DNA from: Thalassomonas sp. RHCl1
Lineage (GTDB): Bacteria > Pseudomonadota > Gammaproteobacteria > Enterobacterales > Alteromonadaceae
DNA: 64,000 nt
Assembly: GCF_947387555.1 (NCBI RefSeq)
Contig: NZ_CANDNZ010000003.1
Coordinates: 496,001-560,000 of the forward strand
Direction of reading: 5' to 3'
The position numbers were made by a program, and so were the translations under genes. Below, piece by piece: positions 18,801 through 26,336 of this stretch (position 1 is its first letter; each line of letters starts with the position of its first letter). The notes below the pieces were generated by a model that was not told the origin of the DNA, ran no database searches, and saw nothing but the letters and a program-made list of their open reading frames with translations.

Positions 18801-19578
18801 TTCAGCGGTAGTTATTGGCAGTTCTAGTAAAGAGATTAACGTTAACGCTATTCGCTGTAACATTAATGAGCAATATGCCAGCGAACAACCTTTAGACTAC
18901 AGTAAACCGAATCCGAATCCGAATGACGATCCTATTCCGAGTATCTATGACAACTGCGTGTATATTTCCAGCGGTTACGGTATTTCGGTAGAGAACGTAG
19001 TTGGACACACCTTTGCCGGTTCTATTGTTAAAGCCAGAGGAAGTAATAATAGTATTAACCAGGTTAAAGCCGATGATGTTCTTTCAGGCGTTGTAATTCA
19101 AGCCGTACGTTCAGGTTCAACAAATATAGAGCCAGCTTCAGCACAAATTAATGGGTTAACTGTAACAAATGTCCGTTTCGCAGGTATTGCTGCTGAAACC
19201 AATGAGGATGCGCGTTCAGACATCAATGGCATTAATATTTGTGATGCAAATATTACATTTTCAGATCTTTATTGGGAAGCGTTTGGGGCGAAATCTATTG
19301 GCTTATTTACCCGTGATAAGCTAGCTGGTGGATATAAAGTCAAAAATGTAACTGTAGGAAAAACTAACGAATGCGGAGGAATGCAAATAAATGCTGGAAA
19401 AGCTACTACAGATAACAAAGATGTAGTTGGGATTGAAATTAACGATACAGAAAATGTTGATGCATCCAACATTTCCTTTATAGGTTTAACTGGCAGTAAG
19501 CATAAAGAAATTATTGTCACAGATTCAACCAATGTTAAGATAAACGGAATTTGCCGAACCAGCGATGGATGTAACTAA
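15811..19578 (+). CDS. Large secreted protein: Fn3-like repeats, cadherin-like domains, pectate-lyase-type beta-helix
   Basis: 1255 residues from a TTG start (GAGG 8 bases upstream). The signal peptide ends near residue 24 (...HLAFA). Three ~86-residue fibronectin-III-like repeats follow (about 28-278), each with GATSYKLFENGS- and YxVQACNSFGC-type segments and a cysteine pair. A cadherin-like domain (283-370; VNEDSSVGVGLSGSDPDGD...) and further Ig-like domains run to ~685. The C-terminal half opens with EFGANGDGIIDDTSAFKAAL, the start of pectate-lyase-3/tailspike right-handed beta-helices, and continues with repeated short strands to the end. It probably binds or cleaves a polysaccharide outside the cell. 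A cysteine-rich insert sits around residues 838-855. It is a single-gene unit with a strong terminator downstream. Confidence 0.8.
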   Translation: MKLFNLKHGFAFIIFLFSHLAFAAAPTGSPSISAPARALSGTIFNISFSTVPGATSYRLYENGSHLTTRTSSPIGRRLTVHGSYNYTVRACNSSGCGPESNKVYVGIGAKPSTPSISAPSQSESGQIFNIGFGGVSGATSYKLFENGSHLTTRSSGPISRRLYALGTYQYNLQACNSFGCSSNSNTVSVTIGSKPSVPSISAPSQSESGQIFNISFGAVSGATSYKLFENGSHLTTKYSSPIARRLYAAGTYRYTVQACNSFGCSGNSNTASTTIVLPPPPNRAPSAANVSVTVNEDSSVGVGLSGSDPDGDSLFYSITSSPSKGQVSGSGSNRIYTPDGNATGTDSFTYSVTDSEYSASATVSVTIHPINDEPEGSLQPINEMDNGIISGQCKDIDSDINKVRVWLDADGNGAIGGAGDKSLGEAICDQSDGSKFVFHIPEEYKGKATNNYRVIVLDYNSNGQPDGYKDLGYHQIRYNAPPTVEVLSSGEVSLPDSRNITLTAQAQDHDEGDLAGIELVKFYIDDVYKGNATLTNPQTGEYSFSWTVPSLGTYSVKAVAQDKTVPSNKKAGSTVSGAVSLTVTKNTTPPSGFVESGFYPGTNVIAQFDENDKLVINTSGDVANVEAVLTGNNHTQNAREVGDKWEVNLRDLESTPGHYKIDLVAIDSEGSRVPIASDIHFNVCTGEGRNGILTPEEFGANGDGIIDDTSAFKAALSCSSGKVLGRTSNIPYTDIDSKLLLASKKTYCINSPIQLEKKGLYIRTKDGDTLTAPEWATIKVCDYSSDNIGSIFDGNINNSRLAVDVQYLNAVGYFADSSKDAFEDWIKLPFNETHADKLCKEDGEKVCEEVCSKDNSCKQNYYHSLLYIKSAGFVRVSNIHSSGFTHPINVHGIRGFDIKKIKNEGFMDQLLNIGALDGEQDAFTKVFDHGYACRHGFDELRKLPEDKKFCNANKGASNEEPVGGNWTSAVRIDRVTIRDEGYSFVRDISDIWSQNSGSAVVIGSSSKEINVNAIRCNINEQYASEQPLDYSKPNPNPNDDPIPSIYDNCVYISSGYGISVENVVGHTFAGSIVKARGSNNSINQVKADDVLSGVVIQAVRSGSTNIEPASAQINGLTVTNVRFAGIAAETNEDARSDINGINICDANITFSDLYWEAFGAKSIGLFTRDKLAGGYKVKNVTVGKTNECGGMQINAGKATTDNKDVVGIEINDTENVDASNISFIGLTGSKHKEIIVTDSTNVKINGICRTSDGCN

Positions 19579-19624
19579 TTATTTTAATTAAATAAAAGAG
19601 ATTATAACTCTGTTTCTTATATAT

Positions 19625-19657
19625 AAATCCCTGCTAAGAAATTAGCAGGGATTTTTT
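19625..19657 (+). terminator. Rho-independent terminator of the beta-helix protein gene
   Basis: A perfect 13-base stem (19625-19637 with 19642-19654), a 4-base loop and a T-run, 47 bases after the stop codon. Confidence 0.9.
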
Positions 19658-19660
19658 GAA

Positions 19661-19690
19661 GGGCAGAGTTGGGCAGAGTTGGGCAGAGTT
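19661..19690. repeat. Three tandem 10-base units at the left edge of the transposase gene
   Basis: GGGCAGAGTT is repeated three times without interruption and is followed by GGACACCCAAACTTTGG. The GGACACCCAAA part is a variant (reverse complement TTTGGGTGTCC) of the TTTGGCTGTCC core found at the right edge of the element and in the dispersed repeats. Confidence 0.8.
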
Positions 19691-19769
19691 GGACACCCAA
19701 ACTTTGGTAAATGTGAAAAGCTGAACTACCTTTGTGTCACAGTTATTTCTACTGGCAATGGTGTTCACT

Positions 19770-20768
19770 ATGACTCAAGCACGATGTTCTCAAATTTCCC
19801 TTTCCGATACCTGTTATTACCATTTGGTTTCCCGCTGTATTCGCCGCGCTTTCCTGTGCGGTGACGATGAATACACCAACAAGAATTATGAGCACAGGCG
19901 GCAGTGGATGGTTGACCGTATCCGTTTTCTTACCTCGGTATTTGCGATTGAAGTGGCCGCTTATGCGGTGATGTCAAATCACTATCACTTAGTGGTATAT
20001 GTTAATGAACAGGAAGCCAATAGCTGAAGCCATGAAGAAGTTTGTCGTCGCTGGTTACAACTCTATGCCAATAAACCTTTAGTCGAGCGCTGGTTATCCG
20101 GAGAAGCGAAAACAAGTACTGAGAAGGCTGCAGCATTGGAGATTATCGAAGAATGGCGCGGCAGACTCAGCGATATTTCCTGGTTGATGCGCAGTCTTAA
20201 TGAGTATATTGCCCGTAAAGCAAATAAAGAAGATAACTGCCAGGGGCGCTTTTGGGAAGGCAGATTTAAATCTCAAGCCTTGCTGGATGAAAAAGCGCTA
20301 CTCGCTTGTATGGCTTATGTCGATTTAAACCCCATTCGCGCTAAAATGGCAAGTACCGTACAAGAATCGGAATACACCTCAGCATACGAGCGGGCACATG
20401 ATAAAGCAAGTAAGCAAGACAATCCATCAACGCTTCCGTTTAAAGTTAAGCCCTTACTCGGTTTTATTGGCAATGAACATCAAGAGCAACCCTACGGTAT
20501 AGCTTTTTCACTTGTTGATTACTTCGAGCTGGTGGAAGCTACCGGTAGAGTCATTAGAGAAGATAAGCGGGGTTATATTGATGAAAATGCTTATCCGCTA
20601 TTACAGCAACTAGGGTTTTCTGGTGATGACTGGATAGACTTAGCGCAGCACTTTGGCAAAAAATATCACCGGGCAGTGGGCTCTTTAGCGGAATTATCCC
20701 TTTATGCCCAACATATGGGGAAAAAATGGATTGCTGGACAGCGAGAGCAGGAAGCTATCTTTCACTAA
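19770..20768 (+). pseudogene. IS200-like Y1 transposase (REP-associated type) with in-frame TGA
   Basis: One frame runs from ATG 19770 to 20768 (332 codons), interrupted only by a TGA at 20025-20027. The N-terminal part has the HUH motif in VMSNHYHLVVYV. The C-terminal part has the catalytic-tyrosine helix (MRSLNEYIARKAN), then CQGRFWEGRFKSQALLDE and CMAYVDLNPIRAKM, all typical of RAYT/IS200-type transposases. The broken spot reads ANS-stop-SHEEVCRRW; related proteins usually have a Trp there, so TGG to TGA is likely. Such transposases nick single-stranded DNA at REP-type hairpins. Inactive unless the stop is read through, although a fragment could restart at an internal ATG such as 20136. 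Confidence 0.85.
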
Positions 20769-20939
20769 TCTTCAAGCTTTAACAGTAACGATGCCCGCTA
20801 ATTGATAGTGAAGGTCTATCTTGTTCTAAATTCTTCGATTACCTCTTTTTTGAAAGACAAACATCCGTTCGTAAAATAAATATAATTCCCTTGTTACTTT
20901 GGCTGATATTCATGATATTGTCATCGGTATAATTCAATT

Positions 20940-20981
20940 TTTGGCTGTCCAACTTTCGCGTTTGGCTGTCCAACTTTCGCG
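20940..20981. repeat. Two tandem 21-base units at the right edge of the transposase region
   Basis: Two exact 21-base copies (20940-20960 and 20961-20981), each starting TTTGGCTGTCC and ending TTTCGCG. The TTTGGCTGTCC core also occurs in the 244-base dispersed repeats. The array ends 11 bases before the stop codon of the GST gene. These look like REP-type recognition or end sequences of the transposase. Confidence 0.8.
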
Positions 20982-20992
20982 ACTCCCTCAAT

Positions 20993-21664
20993 CTATTCGC
21001 TAAACGGTTTAAAGTCGCCATTTTCTTTCATGGCCCGTTTAAAGGCCGGGCGTTCACGCATTCTTTTTAAGAATGCCTGGGCATTGGGGTAACTGTCATC
21101 CATGCCAACTCTCACTGCGGCCACATCCATACAGTACCCCATCACGATATCAGCAGCGGTGAATTCGCTTCCTGAAAACCAAGTGCTTTTACCTAGCTCA
21201 TTTTCAATATGAGTAAGCATGTTTTTTAGTCTTGGTTTTAAATAGGCTACTTCAACTTTGCCAACAACAAACTTCATGATTGGCTTTAGAAAGAATGGGA
21301 CTTTATTAATCATACGTTTAAATATCAACGCATCTAACAACAAGGGCATAAAACTTCCTTGTGCTGCATGTAACCAATAAAGGTATCTCACTCTTTGCTC
21401 CGACCCCGGTTTCGGTCGAAGTTGACTGCCTCCGGATTTATCTATTATGTAATCCAAAATGGCGTTAGTTTCAGGTAAGACTAATTCACCATCTGTTATA
21501 CATGGGGCTGTGCCAACAATGTGAAGACCCTTAAACTCTATAGGAGCAAGCGATGTTTCGGCATCCCTTTTGTAATACTGGACTTTATAATCCATCCCTA
21601 GTTCTTCTAACAACCAAAGTACTCTGATGGACTGCGAATTTTCCAAATGATGTACAACAATCAT
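20993..21664 (-). CDS. Glutathione S-transferase
   Basis: 223 residues with the two-domain GST layout. The N-terminal thioredoxin-like half has VVHHLENSQSIRVLWLLEELG, then a cis-Pro segment (VGTAPCITDGELVLPETNAILDYI) with the Glu-Thr glutathione contact. The C-terminal helical half ends with WFSGSEFTAADIVMGYCMD, the usual Asp-containing cap. The Ser in SQSIRVLW is the likely catalytic residue. It should conjugate or reduce electrophiles in the cytoplasm. It is divergent from a MarR regulator with 219 bases between the starts, a common arrangement in which the MarR protein represses the GST gene. Confidence 0.9.
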   Translation of the reverse strand: MIVVHHLENSQSIRVLWLLEELGMDYKVQYYKRDAETSLAPIEFKGLHIVGTAPCITDGELVLPETNAILDYIIDKSGGSQLRPKPGSEQRVRYLYWLHAAQGSFMPLLLDALIFKRMINKVPFFLKPIMKFVVGKVEVAYLKPRLKNMLTHIENELGKSTWFSGSEFTAADIVMGYCMDVAAVRVGMDDSYPNAQAFLKRMRERPAFKRAMKENGDFKPFSE

Positions 21665-21883
21665 TTATACCTCCAGATATTTCTTGCGTTGAGGATATGA
21701 AATTTAATTTCAGGCGAATATATGATCCATGGAATATAATGTCAAGACACATAATTTAGACGTTAATATTCCAGATCTAATAAAACAGGGAGAGAATTGG
21801 CGCCAAAGGAGTTTGATTACCATAAGGACTATTATGGATTTCTGTTGGTGTGTATACTTGTCAGCGTTTTGTAGGAGAAAAAT

Positions 21884-22315
21884 TTGGCTAAAAAAGAACT
21901 TATTATTAATTCAGATTTATCTGTTGAACAAAAAGTCTTTGGGTTATTGGCATGTATTGCTCAAGAGCAAAAAGCAGAAGTATCAAGGTTGTTAAAGCCT
22001 ACAGATTTATCAATGGTGCAGTTAATGTTGCTACACTCTTTAGCGCATGCCCCTAAAAAAACATTAACAGTAAACCAGCTCAAACAAACAATGATTGATG
22101 AAAGCCCCAATGTATCCAGGGCACTCAATAAACTCTCTGATAAAGGCTATATAATTAAAAATAGATGTGAAAAAGACCAACGAACGGTCTTCATCACTAT
22201 CACTGAAGAAGGCGGCAAAGCTCACAATGAAGGTGATAGCTATTTAATGAATATGTCATTAGATATAGATAAGCAAGAGTTGGAGCAGCTTTATCGAATT
22301 TTGCAAAAGATATAG
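21884..22315 (+). CDS. MarR-family transcriptional regulator
   Basis: 143 residues with a winged helix (DLSMVQLMLLHSLA, LTVNQLKQTMIDESPNVSRALNKLSDKGYI, then the wing CEKDQRTVFITITEEG) that is typical of MarR. The start is a TTG with TAGGAG 8 bases upstream. It is divergent from the GST gene and probably controls it and itself in response to a small phenolic or electrophilic ligand. The ligand is not deducible. Confidence 0.88.
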   Translation: MAKKELIINSDLSVEQKVFGLLACIAQEQKAEVSRLLKPTDLSMVQLMLLHSLAHAPKKTLTVNQLKQTMIDESPNVSRALNKLSDKGYIIKNRCEKDQRTVFITITEEGGKAHNEGDSYLMNMSLDIDKQELEQLYRILQKI

Positions 22316-22321
22316 TTTATT

Positions 22322-22402
22322 CAAGCACTCCCGATGCTGGTCTTGGCCACAAACCTTATCCGGCTGATACCAACAACATTACCGACCCTTCAACCGTCAT
22401 CA
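22322..22402. repeat. Dispersed ~80-base repeat, copy 1
   Basis: Starts CAAGCACTCCCGAT and continues through CTGATACCAACAACATTAC to ACCGTCATC. It matches 32474-32553 with scattered substitutions and the same length to within a base. It begins 7 bases after the MarR stop and runs directly into copy B of the 244-base repeat. Confidence 0.65.
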
Positions 22403-22644
22403 GCACAAAGGCGGACAGCCAAAATCTGATTCCCCGGGGTTAACAGATGCTCAGTTTTCAAGACGGCACTGCCCCCTCAAGATTCCGGCGCATCAGCACA
22501 TATTTATGCTATAAAACATATACTTAAGCTTAAATTTGGTTGTTTTCTCCTGTGGAAAAATCGCAATTTTATGAAAAAGTGGAAATTAAGGAAAACAACA
22601 ACTTAGAAGTTTTTCTCAGTCTAAATACTACTGTATAAGGGAAC
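22401..22644. repeat. Dispersed 244-base intergenic repeat, copy B
   Basis: Same length and end blocks as 15263-15506. It lies between the convergent MarR gene and the gene for the 32-residue-repeat protein, so unlike copy A it is not placed as a promoter. The small open frame beginning at the internal ATG differs between copies, so the repeat is not coding. Confidence 0.75.
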
Positions 22645-22683
22645 AACTCATACCTGTGATACATCATATATTAAACAAAATAT

Positions 22684-23538
22684 TTAATTCCTGGGCTTAC
22701 TTCTATAATGGCCTCGAACATAAGTTCCATCTTTCCTATAGTACCCTTTAACATGCACGGTTTTTGATCTGCCAGTATTAGCGCTTATGTCACCATAACA
22801 ACTCCCATTCTCTGCGCAAACTTTAGATCGGGGAAATGAATAAACATTTGAAGTAGCGGTTGATTCTTTGGGCTTTGTCGCGGTTATTTTATTATGAAGA
22901 GCTTCTAGATCAGCCTTATTTAAAGCATACTCGTTGCATGATGACCAGCCACCATTACAAGCTTCTAGGTTGCGCCTATAATCGGCGTCATTTGCAGCCT
23001 TTAGCTCTTGCGGATTTAAATTATGCTTGTTACACCCGGCCCAACCGTTTGTGCAGGCCTCAACATTGCGTCTGTAATCGGCAGCATTCGCAGCTTTCAA
23101 TTCTTGCTGGTTTAACTTGTGCTTGTTGCACCCGGCCCAGCCATTGATACAAGCTTCAACGTTACGCCTGTAATCAGCTGCATTCGCAATTTTCAGTTCT
23201 TGTTGGTTAAGCTCTTGCATGTTGCATCCGGCCCAACCGTTTGTGCAAGCCTCAACATTACGCCTGTAATCGGCAGCATTCGCAGCTTTCAATTCTTGCT
23301 GGTTTAACTTGCGCTTGTTGCACCCAGCCCAGCCATTGATACAAGCCTCAACGTTACGCCTGTAATCAGCTGCATTCGCAGCTTTCAACTCTTCTTGATT
23401 TAACTTACGTTTGTCGCAGCCAGCCCAACCGTTGTTACAAGCTTCAACATTGCGCCTGTGATCAGCATCATTGGCACTTGCTTCAATCGCAGAGAAAGCT
23501 AAAAGAAATATAAAAACAAAATTTATAATCCTTTCCAT
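22684..23538 (-). CDS. Secreted protein with six 32-residue Cys-containing tandem repeats
   Basis: 284 residues with a signal peptide of ~22 residues (…FLLAFSAIEASA). Six 32-residue repeats fill residues 23-214. Each carries an RRNVEAC motif, then NGWAGC (a C-X6-C pair), then LNQQELKAA. The middle four are almost identical, also at the DNA level (96-base period), which points to recent expansion. The C-terminus has VCAENGSCYGDI and a basic GYYRKDGTYVRGHYR motif, a tail seen on various small secreted proteins. No catalytic residues are evident. Likely periplasmic or secreted and disulfide-bonded. Repeats of this general type occur in uncharacterised bacterial proteins; I know of no assigned function. 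Confidence 0.75.
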   Translation of the reverse strand: MERIINFVFIFLLAFSAIEASANDADHRRNVEACNNGWAGCDKRKLNQEELKAANAADYRRNVEACINGWAGCNKRKLNQQELKAANAADYRRNVEACTNGWAGCNMQELNQQELKIANAADYRRNVEACINGWAGCNKHKLNQQELKAANAADYRRNVEACTNGWAGCNKHNLNPQELKAANDADYRRNLEACNGGWSSCNEYALNKADLEALHNKITATKPKESTATSNVYSFPRSKVCAENGSCYGDISANTGRSKTVHVKGYYRKDGTYVRGHYRSKPRN

Positions 23539-23637
23539 TTTGTTAGATTCTTACCTTAGGTTTAAATGTTACAAAACTATAACATGAGACAAACTTTGGT
23601 AAAATGCTCTAAATCTACATGCGAAGAACCTTTGAGG

Positions 23638-23680
23638 GAGGGATTCGAACCCTCGCGCTATGGTTTTCAGTATGCCTCAG
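23638..23680 (-). other. tRNA-like 3' fragment
   Basis: On the minus strand a perfect T-arm (GAGGG-TTCGAAT-CCCTC, 23638-23654) is preceded by CTGAAAACC, which resembles the 3' side of an anticodon loop. No matching acceptor 5' strand or D-arm can be drawn, so this is not a functional tRNA. It may be a degraded tRNA or an attachment-site remnant. A short duplicated ATCGATCCAAAA follows at about 23743-23765. Confidence 0.4.
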
Positions 23681-23783
23681 TACCATATAATGCGGCCCCT
23701 GCAAGAGCACGCTGCACTAGATTATTCTGATTGGCACTTTGGATCGATCCAAAATCGATCCAAAAAATTGTTATCGCCGCTTT

Positions 23784-24566
23784 TTAAAAGGTTGCAGTAA
23801 AAACAATCATCAGACCATCTTCATCAGTTCTTTGTAACAGTTTTTGAGGATCTGTCTCTTCTGTTTGATCTCCCTCTTTGATTCCTTTCCGAAATTTAAC
23901 AAAATCAGTATCAATGTAATATCCTACTCCAACATTAAATGTACTATCACCATTCTTAATGCCTGCCATTAACCCTGCTCCATAAGTTGAAAGAGGATCT
24001 CCCCCTTCTTCCTTAGCAAGGCCAATTGAGAAAAAAGGCCCCCACCCCCAGACAAAATCACTTGTTTGCTCTACCCAATAATGATGAGCTTCTAGCATTA
24101 ACGCACCTTGGTTTGAGGTTACATGATCAACTCTTATTTCTTTATTTTCGATAGTTACACCATCAATAAACTCATCACTACCATAATTCAATAATGCGAT
24201 AGCCAAGTTAAAGTCCCAACCACCAAACTGTAAATTTTCTTCAGCTTTTTTTATTTCATTATCAGCAGCTGCAACCTCTAGCTTGTCACCATCCTCAATT
24301 GCTTTTTCTTTTCTTTTTTCCTGTTCATATCTTTTTTCTTTTGCATATAAAACGCTCGAACGGTAAGGGACACTTCCCCCTTTATCTATACATTCTTCCA
24401 TAGTGACAAAATTATTACTTCCCGTATCTTTAACTTTGTCATAGTCAGGGCTTCTTTCATCATGACATTTTTTATTTGTACTCATTAAAGTAGGTTTGCC
24501 TGAAGCCATTGTAAAATATGGAAGTGCAATAAGTAGCAGACAAAGGGTTACGATCATATTTTTCAT
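23784..24566 (-). CDS. Secreted, probably outer-membrane-associated protein of unknown function
   Basis: 260 residues from ATG 24566, chosen because AAGGAAT precedes it and the protein then begins with a standard signal peptide (MKNMIVTLCLLLIALPYF). The frame is open further upstream. After a Cys-containing N-terminal segment comes a charged coiled-coil-like stretch (about 72-112; YAKEKRYEQEKRKEK). The rest is strand-rich with alternating hydrophobic residues (VWGWGPFFSIGLA, STFNVGVGYYI) and ends in Phe (VFTATF), as outer-membrane beta-barrels do. It is divergent from endA. I do not recognise the family. Confidence 0.6.
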   Translation of the reverse strand: MKNMIVTLCLLLIALPYFTMASGKPTLMSTNKKCHDERSPDYDKVKDTGSNNFVTMEECIDKGGSVPYRSSVLYAKEKRYEQEKRKEKAIEDGDKLEVAAADNEIKKAEENLQFGGWDFNLAIALLNYGSDEFIDGVTIENKEIRVDHVTSNQGALMLEAHHYWVEQTSDFVWGWGPFFSIGLAKEEGGDPLSTYGAGLMAGIKNGDSTFNVGVGYYIDTDFVKFRKGIKEGDQTEETDPQKLLQRTDEDGLMIVFTATF

Positions 24567-24652
24567 AATTATTCCTTGTTTTTTTAGTGTTATCCCTTTA
24601 TTAAAGTTAGTAGCTAACTTGACACTTTCACCACTAATATTCAGACAATAAT

Positions 24653-25354
24653 ATGAAGCAATTACCATTAATTTTTGTCCTATTGTTGCCGGTATTCTCC
24701 CAAGCTTTAACTTTTAGCCAGGCAAAGAAGCAGCTCAAAAACATCTATAAAGCAAATCCGGAAACTTTCTATTGCGGCTGCGCCATAAAATGGCAAGCTA
24801 AAAAAAAGTTGGTGCCGGTGACAGATGATTGCGGATATAAACCGCGGAACGCCAAGACAAAGAAAGGCAAGATAAATAAAAGAGCTAAACGGATCGAATG
24901 GGAGCATGTTGTTCCCGCGTGGGAGTTTGGCCACCAGCTGCAGTGTTGGCAAACCGGCAAGCGCAAATATTGCTCTGATAATTCGCCGAAATTCAAGCAA
25001 ATGGAAGGTGATCTGCATAACCTTGTGCCGGCCATCGGTGAAGTCAACGGGGATAGATCCAATTTTAAATACAGCATGATCCCAGGTGAAGCCCGGGTTT
25101 ATGGTCAGTGTGATGCCGAAGTAAATTTCAAAGGCAAAGAATTTGAACCGGCGCCCAACATTCAGGGCAATATAGCACGGACGTATTTCTATTTCGAAAA
25201 GCAATACGGGCTAAAGATCAGCAGAAAGCAGCGCCAACTTTTCACCGCCTGGGACAAAACCGATCCTGTTGATGCTGATGAATGCAAAATCCACCATGAA
25301 AAAGCCAAAATCCAGGGCAACGAAAATCCCTTTGTCTCTAAATCATGTAGTTAA
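24653..25354 (+). CDS. endA: Periplasmic endonuclease I (EndA/Vvn family)
   Basis: 233 residues with a signal peptide (MKQLPLIFVLLLPVFSQA). The metal-dependent active site is intact: RIEWEHVVPAWEFG contains the catalytic His, and MEGDLHNLVPAIGEVNGDRSNF contains the metal-binding Asn-His region. NIQGNIARTYFYF is also characteristic. Eight or so Cys residues in the mature protein fit the disulfides of the Vvn subfamily. It cleaves double-stranded DNA without sequence preference in the periplasm or medium. It is a monocistronic gene, divergent from the 23784 gene. Confidence 0.92.
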   Translation: MKQLPLIFVLLLPVFSQALTFSQAKKQLKNIYKANPETFYCGCAIKWQAKKKLVPVTDDCGYKPRNAKTKKGKINKRAKRIEWEHVVPAWEFGHQLQCWQTGKRKYCSDNSPKFKQMEGDLHNLVPAIGEVNGDRSNFKYSMIPGEARVYGQCDAEVNFKGKEFEPAPNIQGNIARTYFYFEKQYGLKISRKQRQLFTAWDKTDPVDADECKIHHEKAKIQGNENPFVSKSCS

Positions 25355-25614
25355 CTGAATTAACCAGCCAATTTTGCAGGGACTCTATTGAATACTTAAG
25401 TTTTTGAGTGAAGCTATGTATTATTTCAGAGTAAACCAAGGGCTCGGTGTTATAAGCACTTTATCTTCGCTGGGCCCTTTTATTTACGGTATCAACGGTG
25501 ACCTGATTTTTCATTGAAGGACCTCTGCTTTTCCGAGAGCCAATTTAGAATCAAATTAAAAAACTATCAGAAAGAAAAAGGGTGCAATACTACGAAGCGA
25601 ACAGACTTAAGACC

Positions 25615-26022
25615 TTAATCGCTAAAGAACAGATAAACCTCAATACCCAGCAAAGCTATAAAGATCCCTGAAAAGACTATTGGTAATACAATCCCTATTA
25701 GATTATGCACTTTTACTTGTTTGGCTCCTAATGCTGATATCTTGCTCCATTTAGGCTCAAGCAATTTAAGTTTATTCTTAATAAGTCGTTCAGTAATGAA
25801 TATTTGCTTATAGCTAGAACAAATCCAAATAATGGATATGGTTATACCGACAGAATCCAACAATAAAAATAATATGAAAGATAAGAAAGATATGTCTGCT
25901 GCAACAAGCCTAATCATTCCTATAAGAAACACCGACTCAGTTATTAAAAAGAAGTTCCCACGAGCAGTGAAGAGCGTATCTTCATGCTTATGCCAATCCC
26001 AGTAAAACTCTTTATCTGTCAT
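25615..26022 (-). CDS. Small membrane protein of unknown function
   Basis: 135 residues. Hydrophobic segments at about 24-42, 46-67 and 105-131 suggest three membrane helices, with a basic cytoplasmic stretch between the second and third (about 71-100). The N-terminus DWHKHEDTLFTARGNFFLI recalls small uncharacterised membrane proteins with a 'WxxHxxxx...RG' start. GAAGAGA precedes the ATG. No partner is evident. Confidence 0.55.
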   Translation of the reverse strand: MTDKEFYWDWHKHEDTLFTARGNFFLITESVFLIGMIRLVAADISFLSFILFLLLDSVGITISIIWICSSYKQIFITERLIKNKLKLLEPKWSKISALGAKQVKVHNLIGIVLPIVFSGIFIALLGIEVYLFFSD

Positions 26023-26336
26023 GTTAGTAATCTCTTCTCATTATCTGAAACAAGAAATTAAAGATACTTTAAGGCAAATGAAGTATAGGCTACTTTCCAG
26101 ATTAGCAAAGTAGGCGCCCTACCCACTTCACCCCCTATTTGATTGGTTAGCTGGCTGTGTAGCAACCACAGAACACCGGTAGCCGGCTTTTTGATCGCCG
26201 CGCGCCGTAATTTTGTCGATAGACCAAGTGCCGGCCATTCCGTTGGGAAGCTTTCATCTAAGCAGAGCAAGCCCCCGGCCACCAGGAAATGGCCCCTAGG
26301 CAAGCCCAACAGTTGGCAGGATATCCCCAAAATTGA
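26023..26336. other. Intergenic region of different composition
   Basis: 314 bases, more G/C-rich than the flanks, with overlapping open frames on both strands (26058-26343) that do not look like proteins I can name. No hairpin, tRNA or strong ribosome-binding site was found. It may be a remnant of a mobile element leader region; that is a guess. Confidence 0.35.

Noticed and set aside
23000-23470. Regularly spaced DNA repeats suggesting a CRISPR array
   Set aside because: The 96-base period is an exact codon multiple and encodes the 32-residue protein repeats. There are no unique spacers.
23630-23720. Complete minus-strand tRNA gene
   Set aside because: Only a T-arm and part of an anticodon-like loop can be drawn. 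No acceptor partner or D-arm is present.
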